Origin: Nevskiaceae bacterium
GTDB lineage: Bacteria; Pseudomonadota; Gammaproteobacteria; Steroidobacterales; Steroidobacteraceae
Assembly: GCA_024234075.1 (NCBI GenBank)
Contig: JACKOV010000002.1
Location: forward strand, 1-64,000
Direction of reading: 5' to 3'
DNA: 64,000 nt
The translations under genes were made by a program, and so were the position numbers. Under the pieces are notes generated by a model that searched no databases, was not told the origin of the DNA, and was given only the letters and a program-made list of their open reading frames with translations. Below are positions 16,308 through 24,991 of this stretch, in pieces; the first letter of the stretch is position 1; every line of letters begins with the position of its first letter.

Positions 16308-18143
16308 TCACTCGACCGTGACGCTCTTGGCCAGATTGCGCGGCTGGTCGACGTCCGTGCCCTTGAGGATCGCGACGTGATACGACAGCAACTGCAGCGG
16401 CACGGTGTAGATGATCGGCGCCTGGAAATAGCTGACGTGTTTCGGCAAGTGGATCACCGTGACGCCTTCGCTCGCCTCGATGCCGGACTCCGGATCGGCG
16501 AACACGATCAACTCGCCGCCACGGGCCCGCACTTCCATCAGGTTCGACTTCAGCTTCTCCAGCAGGTCGTTGTTCGGCGCCACCGCGATCACCGGCATGT
16601 CGGCGTCGACCAGCGCAAGCGGGCCGTGCTTGAGCTCGCCGGCGGCATAGGCCTCGGCGTGGATGTAGGAAATCTCCTTGAGCTTCAGCGAGCCTTCCAT
16701 CGCGATCGGATGCAGTGCACCGCGGCCGAGGAACAATGCGTGATGCTTGTCGGCGAAACGCAGCGCGAGATTCTGGATCACGGGATCCAGCGTCAGCGTC
16801 CTTTCCACCAGACCGGGCAGCTCGATCAGCCGCTGCACCAGGCCACGCTCGCGCTCGCCGTCAGCGCCGTGATGTTTGGCGATCGCGATCACCAGCATCG
16901 ACAGGGCGGCTAGCTGGGTGGTGAACGCCTTGGTCGAGGCGACGCCGATCTCCGGACCGGCGCGCGTCAGCATCACCAGCTCGGATTCGCGCACCAGCGA
17001 GCTCTCGGGCACGTTGCAGATGGCGAGCGAGGACAGGTAACCGGCCTGCCGCGCAAGACGCAGCGCCGCCAGCGTGTCGGCGGTCTCGCCGGACTGCGAG
17101 ATCGTCACGAACAGCGAGTTCTTCGGCACCACCGGGTTGCGGTAGCGGTACTCGCTGGCGATCTCGACCGTGCACGGGATCTTGCAGATCTGCTCGATCA
17201 TGTAGCGGGCGACACTGCCGGCGTGATAGCTGGTGCCGCAGGCCACGATATGGACATGCTCGGCGCGCTTGAAGACTTCGGTCGCCGCCGGACCGAACGC
17301 GGCCTCGAGCAACCGGCCGTTGGCGACCCGCTCCTGCAGGGTGTTGGCGATCGCCCGCGGCTGCTCGTGGATCTCCTTGAGCATGAAATGTTTGTACTGG
17401 CCCTTCTCGGCGGCGTCGGCCGACAGCTCGCTGTCGCGCGCGGCACGCTCGACGGAATTGCCGTCGCGATCGAGCACCTTGATGGAGGTGCGGCGCACTT
17501 CGGCGACGTCGCCCTCCTCGAGGAACATGAAACGGCGGGTCACCGGCAGCAGCGCCGAAACGTCGGACGCGACGAAGTTCTCTTCGACGCCGAGACCAAT
17601 CACCACCGGGCAACCTTCGCGCGCCAGGATCAGCCGATCGGGCTCGCGCTCGCTGAGCACGACCAGCGCATAGGCGCCTTCGAGTTCGGCGACCGTGGCG
17701 CGCACCGCCTTGAACAAGTCGCCGAGCAGGCCGAGGTGATGATGGACGCGATGCGCGATCACCTCGGTGTCCGTCTCGGAAGTGAAGCTGTAGCCGAGCC
17801 GGGTGAGCTCGGCGCGCAGCTCGGCGTAGTTCTCGATGATGCCGTTGTGGACGATCGCGAGACCATCCTTCGAAATATGCGGATGCGCATTTCGCTCGGA
17901 CGGCACGCCATGGGTAGCCCAGCGCGTATGCGCGATGCCGAGCTGGCCGTGGGTCGGCGACTGGTCGATCGCGTCCTGCAAGGCCTGGACCTTGCCGACG
18001 GTACGCAGGCGCTTGAGGTGCTCGGTGCCGTTCAGGACCGCGAGACCCGCAGAATCGTAGCCCCGATACTCGAGCCTGCGCAGGCCCTCCATCAAGATCG
18101 GAACGATATTGCGCTCGGCGACGGCTGCGACGATTCCACACAT
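16308..18143 (-). CDS. glmS: glutamine--fructose-6-phosphate aminotransferase (isomerising) GlmS
   Basis: Makes glucosamine-6-phosphate from fructose-6-phosphate and glutamine, the first step to UDP-GlcNAc for peptidoglycan and lipopolysaccharide. The 611-residue protein has the normal family length. The N-terminal Ntn-type glutaminase begins MCGIVAA, with Cys2 as nucleophile after Met removal. Two SIS sugar-isomerase domains follow (about 285-425 and 455-600; ACGTSYHAG, SQSGETADT, GASTKAFTTQ-like VASTKAFTTQ). The C-terminus KSVTVE is characteristic. TTAGGAGG lies about 10 bases before the start. It belongs functionally with glmU, which is about 2.7 kb upstream on the same strand with cbpAM in between. 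Confidence 0.98.
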   Translation of the reverse strand: MCGIVAAVAERNIVPILMEGLRRLEYRGYDSAGLAVLNGTEHLKRLRTVGKVQALQDAIDQSPTHGQLGIAHTRWATHGVPSERNAHPHISKDGLAIVHNGIIENYAELRAELTRLGYSFTSETDTEVIAHRVHHHLGLLGDLFKAVRATVAELEGAYALVVLSEREPDRLILAREGCPVVIGLGVEENFVASDVSALLPVTRRFMFLEEGDVAEVRRTSIKVLDRDGNSVERAARDSELSADAAEKGQYKHFMLKEIHEQPRAIANTLQERVANGRLLEAAFGPAATEVFKRAEHVHIVACGTSYHAGSVARYMIEQICKIPCTVEIASEYRYRNPVVPKNSLFVTISQSGETADTLAALRLARQAGYLSSLAICNVPESSLVRESELVMLTRAGPEIGVASTKAFTTQLAALSMLVIAIAKHHGADGERERGLVQRLIELPGLVERTLTLDPVIQNLALRFADKHHALFLGRGALHPIAMEGSLKLKEISYIHAEAYAAGELKHGPLALVDADMPVIAVAPNNDLLEKLKSNLMEVRARGGELIVFADPESGIEASEGVTVIHLPKHVSYFQAPIIYTVPLQLLSYHVAILKGTDVDQPRNLAKSVTVE

Positions 18144-18490
18144 GCGACGGCGACCTCCTAAGGAGCACTAGTTTGCCTGAACCGCACACGGCACAGCTCC
18201 CCCGCCCATCGAATCGTGACCCCGCTCTCAGGGGGAGGGGCCTGCCAGGCGTGCAGATTCAGGGCCTTGAGGCTGCTCACGCTGCGGCCGGAGAGACCCG
18301 GGGGCCGCCCACGCAAAGCGTCGCAACCGAGCCCATGGGCTCCGTCACACCCGACATGGGGGGTAGCGTCCTGGAAAGCGCGCTGGCACGCATCGATGCC
18401 GCCGGCGCGGCAGGATCGGCCGCGACCCCGGACACTCCCGCGCCGGGGCAGGTCGACGCCGCCCACGCCCTGAGCCGGCAACGGTCGGTG
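18144..18490. other. 347-bp gap upstream of glmS, no gene recognised
   Basis: This non-coding stretch separates cbpM from glmS. It contains GC-rich short inverted repeats and the palindrome GCCCATGGGC, but no sequence resembling a known structured RNA, a glmS ribozyme or a protein. It would form a long 5' leader if glmS were transcribed from cbpM. It may hold the glmS promoter. Confidence 0.5.
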
Positions 18491-18841
18491 TCAGTCCTCG
18501 GGCAGGGCCGGTAGCTGCGCACTCAAGCGGCGCAGCTGCCGTTCCAGTCCTTCGATCCGCTCCAGCAACGCAAGCGCCACCGACACGCCGTGCGTATCGA
18601 GTTCGAGATCTTCGCGCAGGCGCCGAACCGTCCGTATCGTCACCAGGCATTGCGCCGCGAACCGCGGCTCCGCCGCCGGATCGGCCACCGCACTCGGCGG
18701 CGTGAGGGGCTGGAGCACCCCGAGCTCGACCAGTTCGTGCAGCTCCTGCTCCGGCAACCGGGCGGCCTCGGCGAGCTCGCGCAACGAATATGCCGACTGT
18801 TCCTCGATCCAGTGCACCTCGGTGTACTCGAGCTTCATCAC
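18491..18841 (-). CDS. cbpM: chaperone modulatory protein CbpM
   Basis: A 116-residue partner that binds the J domain of CbpA and restrains its co-chaperone and DNA-binding activity. It has the MerR-like winged-helix pattern, with YSLRELAEAARLPEQELHELVELGVLQP as the helix-turn-helix region and a leucine-rich C-terminal helix (ALALLERIEGLERQLRRL). Its ATG overlaps the TGA of cbpA (ATGA), so synthesis is coupled. The cbpA-cbpM pair is conserved in gammaproteobacteria. Confidence 0.9.
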   Translation of the reverse strand: MMKLEYTEVHWIEEQSAYSLRELAEAARLPEQELHELVELGVLQPLTPPSAVADPAAEPRFAAQCLVTIRTVRRLREDLELDTHGVSVALALLERIEGLERQLRRLSAQLPALPED

Positions 18842-19809
18842 GATGACCTCCCGGTGCTGCCGAAATGGCTGCGCGGGTCGAAATGCGAAGCGGCCGCGAG
18901 CTGTTCGAACAGCTCTTTTTCCCGTGCATCGAGCACGGTCGGCATCGCCACCTGGACGATCGCGTAGAGATCGCCGGCGCCGCCTCGCGGCGTCGGCAGG
19001 CCACGCCCGGCGAGTCGCAGGCGGCGGCCTGCGTGGGCCCCCGGCGGGACCCTGAGTTTCACCGGGCCAGCCAGCGTCGGCACCTCGACCGAAGCGCCCA
19101 GCGCCGCTTCCCAGGGCGCGACCGGCAGGTCGAAATACAGATCATGGCCGTCGGCGCGAAACAAGGGATGCGGCCGCAGCGTGATGTGGAGATACAGGTC
19201 GCCGTCCGGTCCACCGTTCCAGCCTTTGCCGCCCTTGCCCGGCAATCGCAGGCGCTGCCCGTCGGTCGCTCCCTTGGGGATGCGCGCCTTGAAGGAACGT
19301 GAGCGGCGAAGCATGCGACCGTCGGCGCCATACTCCGGAATCGCCAGATCGAGCTCGACCAGCGCGCCCGCGAAGGCATCCTCCAGCGAGATCTGCGCGC
19401 TGACCTCGTAGTCTTCGCCGCGGATCGGACGGCTGCCGCCACCACCCTGGCCCGCTCCGGCAGCGCGGCCGCGCGCCAGGTCGGCGAACAGGTCGCTGAG
19501 ATCGATGTCCTCGAACGACGGGCCGCCTCCACCCCTGCCGGCATCGCCATGACGAGAGCCCCAGCCCGGCGGCGGCTGGAATTCCTCGCCGGCGCGGTGC
19601 ACGCCCAGCTGATCGTAGGCCGCGCGCTTCTCGGGATCGCGCAGCGTCGCCCAGGCCTCGGCGACTTCCTTGAACTTCCGCTCGCCCTCCGGATCCTTGG
19701 AAACGTCCGGATGATACTGACGCGCCAGGCGCCGATAGGCTTTCTTGATGTCTTCCTCGGGCGCATCGCGCGGCACACCGAGGACGGCGTAGTAGTCGGT
19801 GTATTTCAT
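18838..19809 (-). CDS. cbpA: DnaJ-class co-chaperone / curved DNA-binding protein CbpA
   Basis: A 323-residue type II J protein that stimulates DnaK and can bind curved DNA. The J domain is residues 1-70 with HPD at 33-35. A Gly-rich linker (about 80-118) follows, then two C-terminal substrate-binding domains with RIPKGATDGQRLRLPGKG and KLRVPPGAHAGRRLRLAGRG. There is no zinc-finger domain, which separates it from DnaJ. The ATG at 19809 gives the standard MKYTDYYAVLGV start; an in-frame extension to 19869 is unlikely. The next gene, cbpM, overlaps its stop. Confidence 0.95.
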   Translation of the reverse strand: MKYTDYYAVLGVPRDAPEEDIKKAYRRLARQYHPDVSKDPEGERKFKEVAEAWATLRDPEKRAAYDQLGVHRAGEEFQPPPGWGSRHGDAGRGGGGPSFEDIDLSDLFADLARGRAAGAGQGGGGSRPIRGEDYEVSAQISLEDAFAGALVELDLAIPEYGADGRMLRRSRSFKARIPKGATDGQRLRLPGKGGKGWNGGPDGDLYLHITLRPHPLFRADGHDLYFDLPVAPWEAALGASVEVPTLAGPVKLRVPPGAHAGRRLRLAGRGLPTPRGGAGDLYAIVQVAMPTVLDAREKELFEQLAAASHFDPRSHFGSTGRSS

Positions 19810-19858
19810 CGCGCCTCCATGCGACTCCGGCTCCCGCGACGCTCTCGACGCCCGCAGC

Positions 19859-20077
19859 TCAGGGTGCAACGACCGGGAAGGTCGCCGCGATCAGCCAAGC
19901 GAAGGCTGCTGCGCCGGCGCATGCCCCGACCCACGGGTGGTCGGTGCTCAGGAACACCCAGCGAGCGAGCAATCCATAGATCACGAAGGCGGCAAGTATC
20001 ACCGACATGGCGATGGCAAGGAAGTACAGCCGCCCGGGATTCCGCGCGATCACAAACCCCAGCGACACCAGGAACAT
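19859..20077 (-). CDS. small membrane protein of unknown function
   Basis: About 72 residues with two or three membrane segments (MFLVSLGFVIARN, FLAIAMSVILAAFVIYGLL, GACAGAAAFAWLIAATF). The frame is open upstream to 20245 but that part overlaps the HAD phosphatase gene and is not hydrophobic, so I place the start at the ATG at 20077. No clear ribosome-binding site precedes it. The position between the HAD gene and cbpA on the same strand suggests membership of the glmU transcription unit. Confidence 0.55.
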   Translation of the reverse strand: MFLVSLGFVIARNPGRLYFLAIAMSVILAAFVIYGLLARWVFLSTDHPWVGACAGAAAFAWLIAATFPVVAP

Positions 20078-20129
20078 CAGCTTGGTGAACGCGTAACCGC
20101 CGCGATCTCGAAGCCGCGTCGTGCAGTTG

Positions 20130-20861
20130 CTATTCCGCCGCGCGGCCGGGTGGCTGAGCCCACGCTCGCCGGCGCGGCCGTCCATCCGCAAGCAGTCGTT
20201 CCGGCAGAGCCGCCATGTCGGTGAAGGTGTCCGACGCACCCGCATCGCGCAGCCGTGCCGCCGGAGTGTGGCGCGCGAAGCCCAGCACCGTCATCCCGGC
20301 GGCCACCGCCGCAGCGACACCGATCGGTGTGTCCTCGATCACGACACAGTCTGCCGGCGGAATACCCATCGAACCGGCGGCATGGAGATAGACGTCCGGC
20401 GCGGGCTTCGGCCGGGCAACGTCGACGACACTGAAAACCCGTCCTTCGAACCGGGACCCGAGCCCGGTGAGACCGAGTGTCAGGCGCAGCTTGGCGTGAT
20501 CGCCGCTGGAGGCCACGCAGACCGGCATCACCGGCTCGATGGCATCGAGCGCCGCGATCACACCTTCGACCGGTTCGAGCCGGCAGCGGAACGCCTCGAA
20601 AGTGCGACGCTGCAAATCCTCAAGGAAGCCGGCCGGTGGCTCATGACCGAGCATCTCCCGGACCTGCAACATGCAGTGGGCCATGCTGTGGCCGACGAAG
20701 CGCTCGAACATGTCCTCGAGGCTCACGTCGAGGCCGAGCTCGCGCAAGCAGGCGGCAAACACCTCGTTCGCGATCCGCTCGCTGTCGACGAGCACGCCGT
20801 CGCAATCGAATATGGCCAGCGCGTAGCGCGGCAGGGCTCGCCGCGCCTCGCCGCCGCTCAA
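20130..20861 (-). CDS. HAD-superfamily sugar-phosphatase-like protein
   Basis: A 243-residue HAD hydrolase of the beta-phosphoglucomutase/phosphoglycolate phosphatase class. The nucleophile and acid/base Asp residues are D19 and D21 in IFDCDGVLVDSE. The cap domain carries the GHSMAHCM segment. Motif II is CVASSGD, motif III is the KPAPDVY Lys, and motif IV is VIEDTPIGVAAAVAAG. The only start before the conserved strand is TTG at 20861. It overlaps the glmU stop (TTGA) and is preceded by the excellent Shine-Dalgarno AAGGAGG. Tight coupling to glmU suggests work on a sugar phosphate, but the substrate is not established. Confidence 0.85.
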   Translation of the reverse strand: MSGGEARRALPRYALAIFDCDGVLVDSERIANEVFAACLRELGLDVSLEDMFERFVGHSMAHCMLQVREMLGHEPPAGFLEDLQRRTFEAFRCRLEPVEGVIAALDAIEPVMPVCVASSGDHAKLRLTLGLTGLGSRFEGRVFSVVDVARPKPAPDVYLHAAGSMGIPPADCVVIEDTPIGVAAAVAAGMTVLGFARHTPAARLRDAGASDTFTDMAALPERLLADGRPRRRAWAQPPGRAAE

Positions 20862-22234
20862 CGCTCCTCCTTCGGCTTCTTGACTGGCCGCCGCCAGTTG
20901 TCGAGCGTAACCTGCTTGGCGCGCGCCACAGTGAGCTTGCCGGCCGGCACCGCCCGCGTGACCGTCGAGCCCGCGCCGACGGTCGCACCCGGACCGACGT
21001 CGATCGGCGCGACCAGCACCGAGTTCGAACCGGTATGCGCATCGTCGCCGATGATCGTCCGGTGCTTGTTGGCACCGTCGTAATTGGCGACGATCGTGCC
21101 GGCGCCGATGTTGACCCGCGCACCCACGGTCGCGTCGCCGACATAGGCCAGATGGTTCGCCTTGGCGCCCGGCCCCAGCCGTGAATTCTTGACCTCGACG
21201 AAATTGCCGATATGCACCTCGTCGGCGAGCGTCACCTGCGGGCGGGTGCGGGCGAACGGCCCGATGTTGCAGTTCGCACCGATGGTGGCGCTCTCGATCA
21301 CGCAGCACGGCAGCACCTGGGTATCGGCCCCGAGGCTCGCATCGCGGATCACGCAGTTGGGACCGATGCGCACCCGGTCGCCGAGCCGCACCTCGCCTTC
21401 GAACACCACGTTGACGTCGATGAATACATCGCGCCCCGTCACCAGTGTGCCGCGCACATCGACTCGCGCCGGATCGGCCAGCGTCACGCCGGCCTGCAGC
21501 AGTTCGCGGGCACGCAGACGCCGGTATTCGGCCTCGACCTCGGCAAGCTGCAGCCGATCGTTGATGCCGAGCACTTCGGGCACGGTGGGCGCAACCAGCG
21601 GCCGCACTTCGACCTGCTCCGCGACCGCCATCTCGACGATGTCGGTCAGGTAGTACTCGCCCTGCGCATTGGCATTGCGCAACTGCCCGAGCCAGCGGCG
21701 CAGCAACCGGGCCGGCACCGCCATCACGCCGGTATTGCCTTCCCGAATGGCGCACTGCTGCGGGGTCGCGTCCTTCTGTTCGACGATCTTCAAAACTCGT
21801 GCCGCAGCGTCGCGCACGATGCGGCCATAGCCGGTCGGATCGGGCAGCTCGACCGTCAGCAGACTCATCGCGTCCGGACCCGCGAGCGCGACCAATGCCG
21901 CGAGCGTCTCGCGGCGGATCAGCGGCACGTCGCCATAGAGCACCAGCACCAGTTGATCGTCGGCGATCGCTGGCATGGCCTGCATCAGCGCATGGCCGGT
22001 GCCGAGTTGCTCGGCCTGCAGTGCCCAGCCGAGCGGCTCGCCGGCAAAGGCCGCACGGACCTGATCGCCGCCATGGCCGTAGACCACTTCGATGCGGGTC
22101 GGCTCGAGCGATCTCGCGGTCGCGATCACATGGCCCAGCAACGGCCGGCCTGCCAGCGGCTGCAGCACCTTCGGCCGGTCGGAGTTCATCCGCTTTCCCT
22201 GGCCCGCGGCAAGGATGACGATCGATAGTTGCAC
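20858..22234 (-). CDS. glmU: bifunctional UDP-GlcNAc pyrophosphorylase / GlcN-1-P acetyltransferase GlmU
   Basis: Performs the last two steps to UDP-GlcNAc. The 458-residue protein has the family length. The N-terminal uridyltransferase (about 1-230) begins with LAAGQGKRMNSDRPKVL. The C-terminal left-handed beta helix (about 250-440) shows hexapeptide repeats such as VGDATVGARVNIGAGTIVANYDG, with the catalytic-region motif NYDGANKHRT. It lies downstream of atpC on the same strand, as in many gammaproteobacteria, separated by a decayed gene. It is co-translated with the HAD phosphatase gene. Confidence 0.97.
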   Translation of the reverse strand: MQLSIVILAAGQGKRMNSDRPKVLQPLAGRPLLGHVIATARSLEPTRIEVVYGHGGDQVRAAFAGEPLGWALQAEQLGTGHALMQAMPAIADDQLVLVLYGDVPLIRRETLAALVALAGPDAMSLLTVELPDPTGYGRIVRDAAARVLKIVEQKDATPQQCAIREGNTGVMAVPARLLRRWLGQLRNANAQGEYYLTDIVEMAVAEQVEVRPLVAPTVPEVLGINDRLQLAEVEAEYRRLRARELLQAGVTLADPARVDVRGTLVTGRDVFIDVNVVFEGEVRLGDRVRIGPNCVIRDASLGADTQVLPCCVIESATIGANCNIGPFARTRPQVTLADEVHIGNFVEVKNSRLGPGAKANHLAYVGDATVGARVNIGAGTIVANYDGANKHRTIIGDDAHTGSNSVLVAPIDVGPGATVGAGSTVTRAVPAGKLTVARAKQVTLDNWRRPVKKPKEER

Positions 22235-22473
22235 GCGCTTGCGGCTCCGCTCCGCTGATGAAGGGCGGGAATTCTAGCTGCTGGCAAGGCATCGCGATCC
22301 GCACCAGATCGCAACCCTGCCATGGGTCCGGCGGGTCGGCGTCGGCCGCAAGGGCCGGTAGGCGCAGCGGAGACGTCGCAGGATGCCTGCAAACACGCTG
22401 CCTTCCCGGCTGCGGGCGGCACTGTCGCACGGCTACCGCACGCGCATCGCCGAGCCGCCACAACCTACTGTAT

Positions 22474-22869
22474 CTAAAAAGATATTTGGCGCATTCGAGG
22501 CATTTTTGTGGCGCATCGACACGGCTTTGTCATGTGCAGTACCTCACATTGCCGCGTGGCCGCAGACGCCAGCAGGTTGCGGGCGATTTCGCGGTGGGCG
22601 AAAAGCATGTCGAGGCGTTCGTCGCCGCGCAGGCAGTTCGCCGCGTCGGCACCGCGGTGGATACAGCGATAGCCGAGCTTCGAGAGCAGGGCATCAATCG
22701 CGGTGGCGTCCTCGGCGCGAACCAGCAGACCGACATCAGTCGTCGCACGGACCACGCGGTGCGCCGCCAGCGCAAGGCCGCCGATCAGGGCGAGTGGCAG
22801 TCGTGCCCGACCGAGCTCATCGATCACCTGCGCGATCTGTTGCCCGAGCCGGCTCGGCGGACTGGACAC
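22474..22869 (-). pseudogene. decayed nucleotidyltransferase-fold gene (AbiEii/DUF-type), C-terminally truncated
   Basis: The first 100 residues match the orphan nucleotidyltransferase-like group (LPLALIGGLALAAHRVVRATTDVGLLV ... AIDALLSKLGYRCIHRGADAANCLRGDERLDMLFAHR). Two signs of decay are visible. The D-x-D metal motif reads D45-V-G47 instead of D-[IV]-D. After residue 112 the sequence changes to a Cys/Met-rich tail in place of the usual conserved C-terminal helices. The start is GTG with no good ribosome-binding site. The 3' end lies in an AT-rich patch that includes TATCT-AAAA-AGATA. It interrupts atpC and glmU. A truncated but functional protein cannot be excluded. Confidence 0.55.
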
Positions 22870-22965
22870 TTGGCCCTACTGCCGGCACCACGGAAACTGC
22901 CGGTCGGGAACATTCTGCAGCCAGAAACGGCCGCAGGTAAACGGCGCGCGTGTGCAACAGTCTGC

Positions 22966-23391
22966 TCAGCGCCGGATCTTGCGCAGCTTCTCCAGCATCT
23001 TGAGCTGCGCCGCGGCGCGCGTCAGCTCGGCCAGCGCTTCGGCCTGCTCGAGCTTGTCGATCTTGCCCTTGAGGGCTTCCTCGGCGCGCTGCTTGGCCGC
23101 GAGCGCCGCGGCCTCATCGACATCCTTGGCACGCAGTGCGGTATCGGCGAGCACGGTCACCTTGCGTGGCTGGATCTCGAGCGCACCGCCGCCGACGAAG
23201 AAGTATTGCTCCTGGCCGTCCGGCGTCTGCACGCGAACTTCGCCGGACTTCAGCATGGTCAGCAGCGGCGCGTGTCGCGGCGCAATGCCGATCTCGCCCT
23301 GCGAGGCCGGAACGAACACCATCCTCGCCGGACCGGAGAAGATCTCGCCCTCGGCGCTGACGATGTCGACGTGGATCGTGGATTCGGCCAT
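22966..23391 (-). CDS. atpC: ATP synthase F1 epsilon subunit
   Basis: A 141-residue regulatory subunit of the F1 rotor stalk. The N-terminal beta sandwich (STIHVDIVSAEGEIFSGPA ... PRHAPLLTMLKSGEVRV) is followed by two C-terminal helices that act as the intrinsic inhibitor (residues about 90-141). Last gene of the atp operon, 21 bp after atpD. Confidence 0.97.
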   Translation of the reverse strand: MAESTIHVDIVSAEGEIFSGPARMVFVPASQGEIGIAPRHAPLLTMLKSGEVRVQTPDGQEQYFFVGGGALEIQPRKVTVLADTALRAKDVDEAAALAAKQRAEEALKGKIDKLEQAEALAELTRAAAQLKMLEKLRKIRR

Positions 23392-23412
23392 GGCTGTGTC
23401 CTTGCGGCCGCG

Positions 23413-24834
23413 TTACTGCAGCGTCTTGGCTTTCTCGACGGCCTCGTCGATCGAGCCGACCATGTAGAAGGCCTGCTCGGGCAGGCTGTCGTAGTCGCCC
23501 GCGAGGATGCCCTTGAAGCCGCGGATCGTGTCCTTCAGCGGCACGATCTTGCCATCCTGGCCGGTGAAGACCTTGGCGACGTTGAACGGCTGCGACAGGA
23601 AACGCTGGATCTTGCGGGCGCGGAACACGGTCATCTTGTCGGTCTCGCTCAGCTCGTCCATGCCGAGGATCGCGATGATGTCCTGCAGCTCCTTGTAGCG
23701 CTGCAGCACCGCCTGCACGCCGCGTGCAACCTGGTAGTGCTCCTCGCCGACGACCAGCGGATCGAGCTGGCGCGAGGTCGAATCGAGCGGATCGACCGCC
23801 GGATAGATGCCGAGCGCCGCGATCTGGCGCGACAGCACGACCGTGGCGTCGAGGTGGGCGAAGGTCGTGGCCGGCGACGGGTCGGTCAGGTCGTCCGCAG
23901 GCACGTACACGGCCTGGATCGAGGTGATCGAACCGGTCTTGGTCGAGGTGATGCGCTCCTGCAGCACGCCCATCTCTTCGGCCAGCGTCGGCTGGTAACC
24001 GACCGCCGAAGGCATACGGCCGAGCAGCGCCGACACCTCGGTGCCCGCGAGCGTGTAGCGGTAGATGTTGTCGACGAAGAACAGCACGTCGCGGCCCTTG
24101 ACGCCGTCCTCGCGGACTTCGTCGCGGAAATACTCGGCCATGGTCAGGCCGGTCAGCGCCACGCGCAGACGGTTGCCCGGCGGCTCGTTCATCTGGCCGT
24201 AGACCATCGCGACCTTGGAGTTGTCGAGCTTCTCGAGGTCGATGACGCCCGACTCGGCCATCTCGTGGTAGAAGTCGTTGCCCTCGCGGGTACGCTCGCC
24301 GACGCCGGCGAACACCGACAGACCGCTGTACTGCTTGGCGATGTTGTTGATCAGCTCGAGCATGTTGACGGTCTTGCCGACGCCGGCACCGCCGAACAGG
24401 CCGACCTTGCCGCCCTTGGCAAACGGCACCAGCAGGTCGATGACCTTGATGCCCGTGACCAGCAAATCGCGGCCCGAGGACTGCTCGTCATAGGACGGCG
24501 CCGGTCGGTGGATCGACCACTTTTCCTTCGACTCGACGGGACCGCGGTTGTCCTGCGGCGTGCCGAGCACGTCCATGATGCGGCCCAGCGTGGCCTTGCC
24601 GACCGGCACCGAAATCGGCGCACCGGTGGACTCGACCGCGAGACCGCGCTTGAGACCTTCGGAGGCGCCCATCGCGATCGCACGCACGACACCGTCACCG
24701 AGCTGCTGCTGCACCTCGAGCGTCAGATCCGCATCGACGAGCTTCAGCGCCTCGTACACCCTCGGGATCGACTCGCGCGGGAACTCCACGTCGATGACGG
24801 CGCCGATGATCTGAGTGATCTTGCCAGTAGCCAT
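23413..24834 (-). CDS. atpD: ATP synthase F1 beta subunit
   Basis: The catalytic subunit, 473 residues. The P-loop is GGAGVGKT, the catalytic Glu lies in GERTREGND, and the DELSEED-equivalent segment is MDELSETDKM. GAGGAAA stands before the ATG. A 157-bp gap separates it from atpG, longer than the other gaps of the operon, and contains no recognisable gene. Confidence 0.98.
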   Translation of the reverse strand: MATGKITQIIGAVIDVEFPRESIPRVYEALKLVDADLTLEVQQQLGDGVVRAIAMGASEGLKRGLAVESTGAPISVPVGKATLGRIMDVLGTPQDNRGPVESKEKWSIHRPAPSYDEQSSGRDLLVTGIKVIDLLVPFAKGGKVGLFGGAGVGKTVNMLELINNIAKQYSGLSVFAGVGERTREGNDFYHEMAESGVIDLEKLDNSKVAMVYGQMNEPPGNRLRVALTGLTMAEYFRDEVREDGVKGRDVLFFVDNIYRYTLAGTEVSALLGRMPSAVGYQPTLAEEMGVLQERITSTKTGSITSIQAVYVPADDLTDPSPATTFAHLDATVVLSRQIAALGIYPAVDPLDSTSRQLDPLVVGEEHYQVARGVQAVLQRYKELQDIIAILGMDELSETDKMTVFRARKIQRFLSQPFNVAKVFTGQDGKIVPLKDTIRGFKGILAGDYDSLPEQAFYMVGSIDEAVEKAKTLQ

Positions 24835-24991
24835 GGTCAGTTTCCTCTAATGTCCTTGTCTCTCGCGCTATCAGCAGCGAGTCAGAGAAGAGTCAGCCGA
24901 ATCGACGCTGGTCGAGTCGTGCAGGGGTCTTTGCGGGAGCGTCACGGCAACCCCGCCGGGCTCACGAATGCTTCCGATTGCCGCCTCATGG

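Noticed and set aside
18144..18490. glmS ribozyme or other riboswitch upstream of glmS
   Set aside because: No resemblance to the ribozyme core, which is known mainly from Gram-positive bacteria; only GC-rich short repeats are visible.
20130..22463. A single open frame of 777 codons covering the HAD phosphatase and running through glmU
   Set aside because: Only the last third (20130-20861) has HAD motifs. The rest is an out-of-frame reading of glmU, so this is not a fusion protein.
22474..22869. Toxin-antitoxin or abortive-infection system of AbiE type
   Set aside because: No AbiEi-like partner gene is adjacent, the metal motif is broken and the C-terminus is missing.
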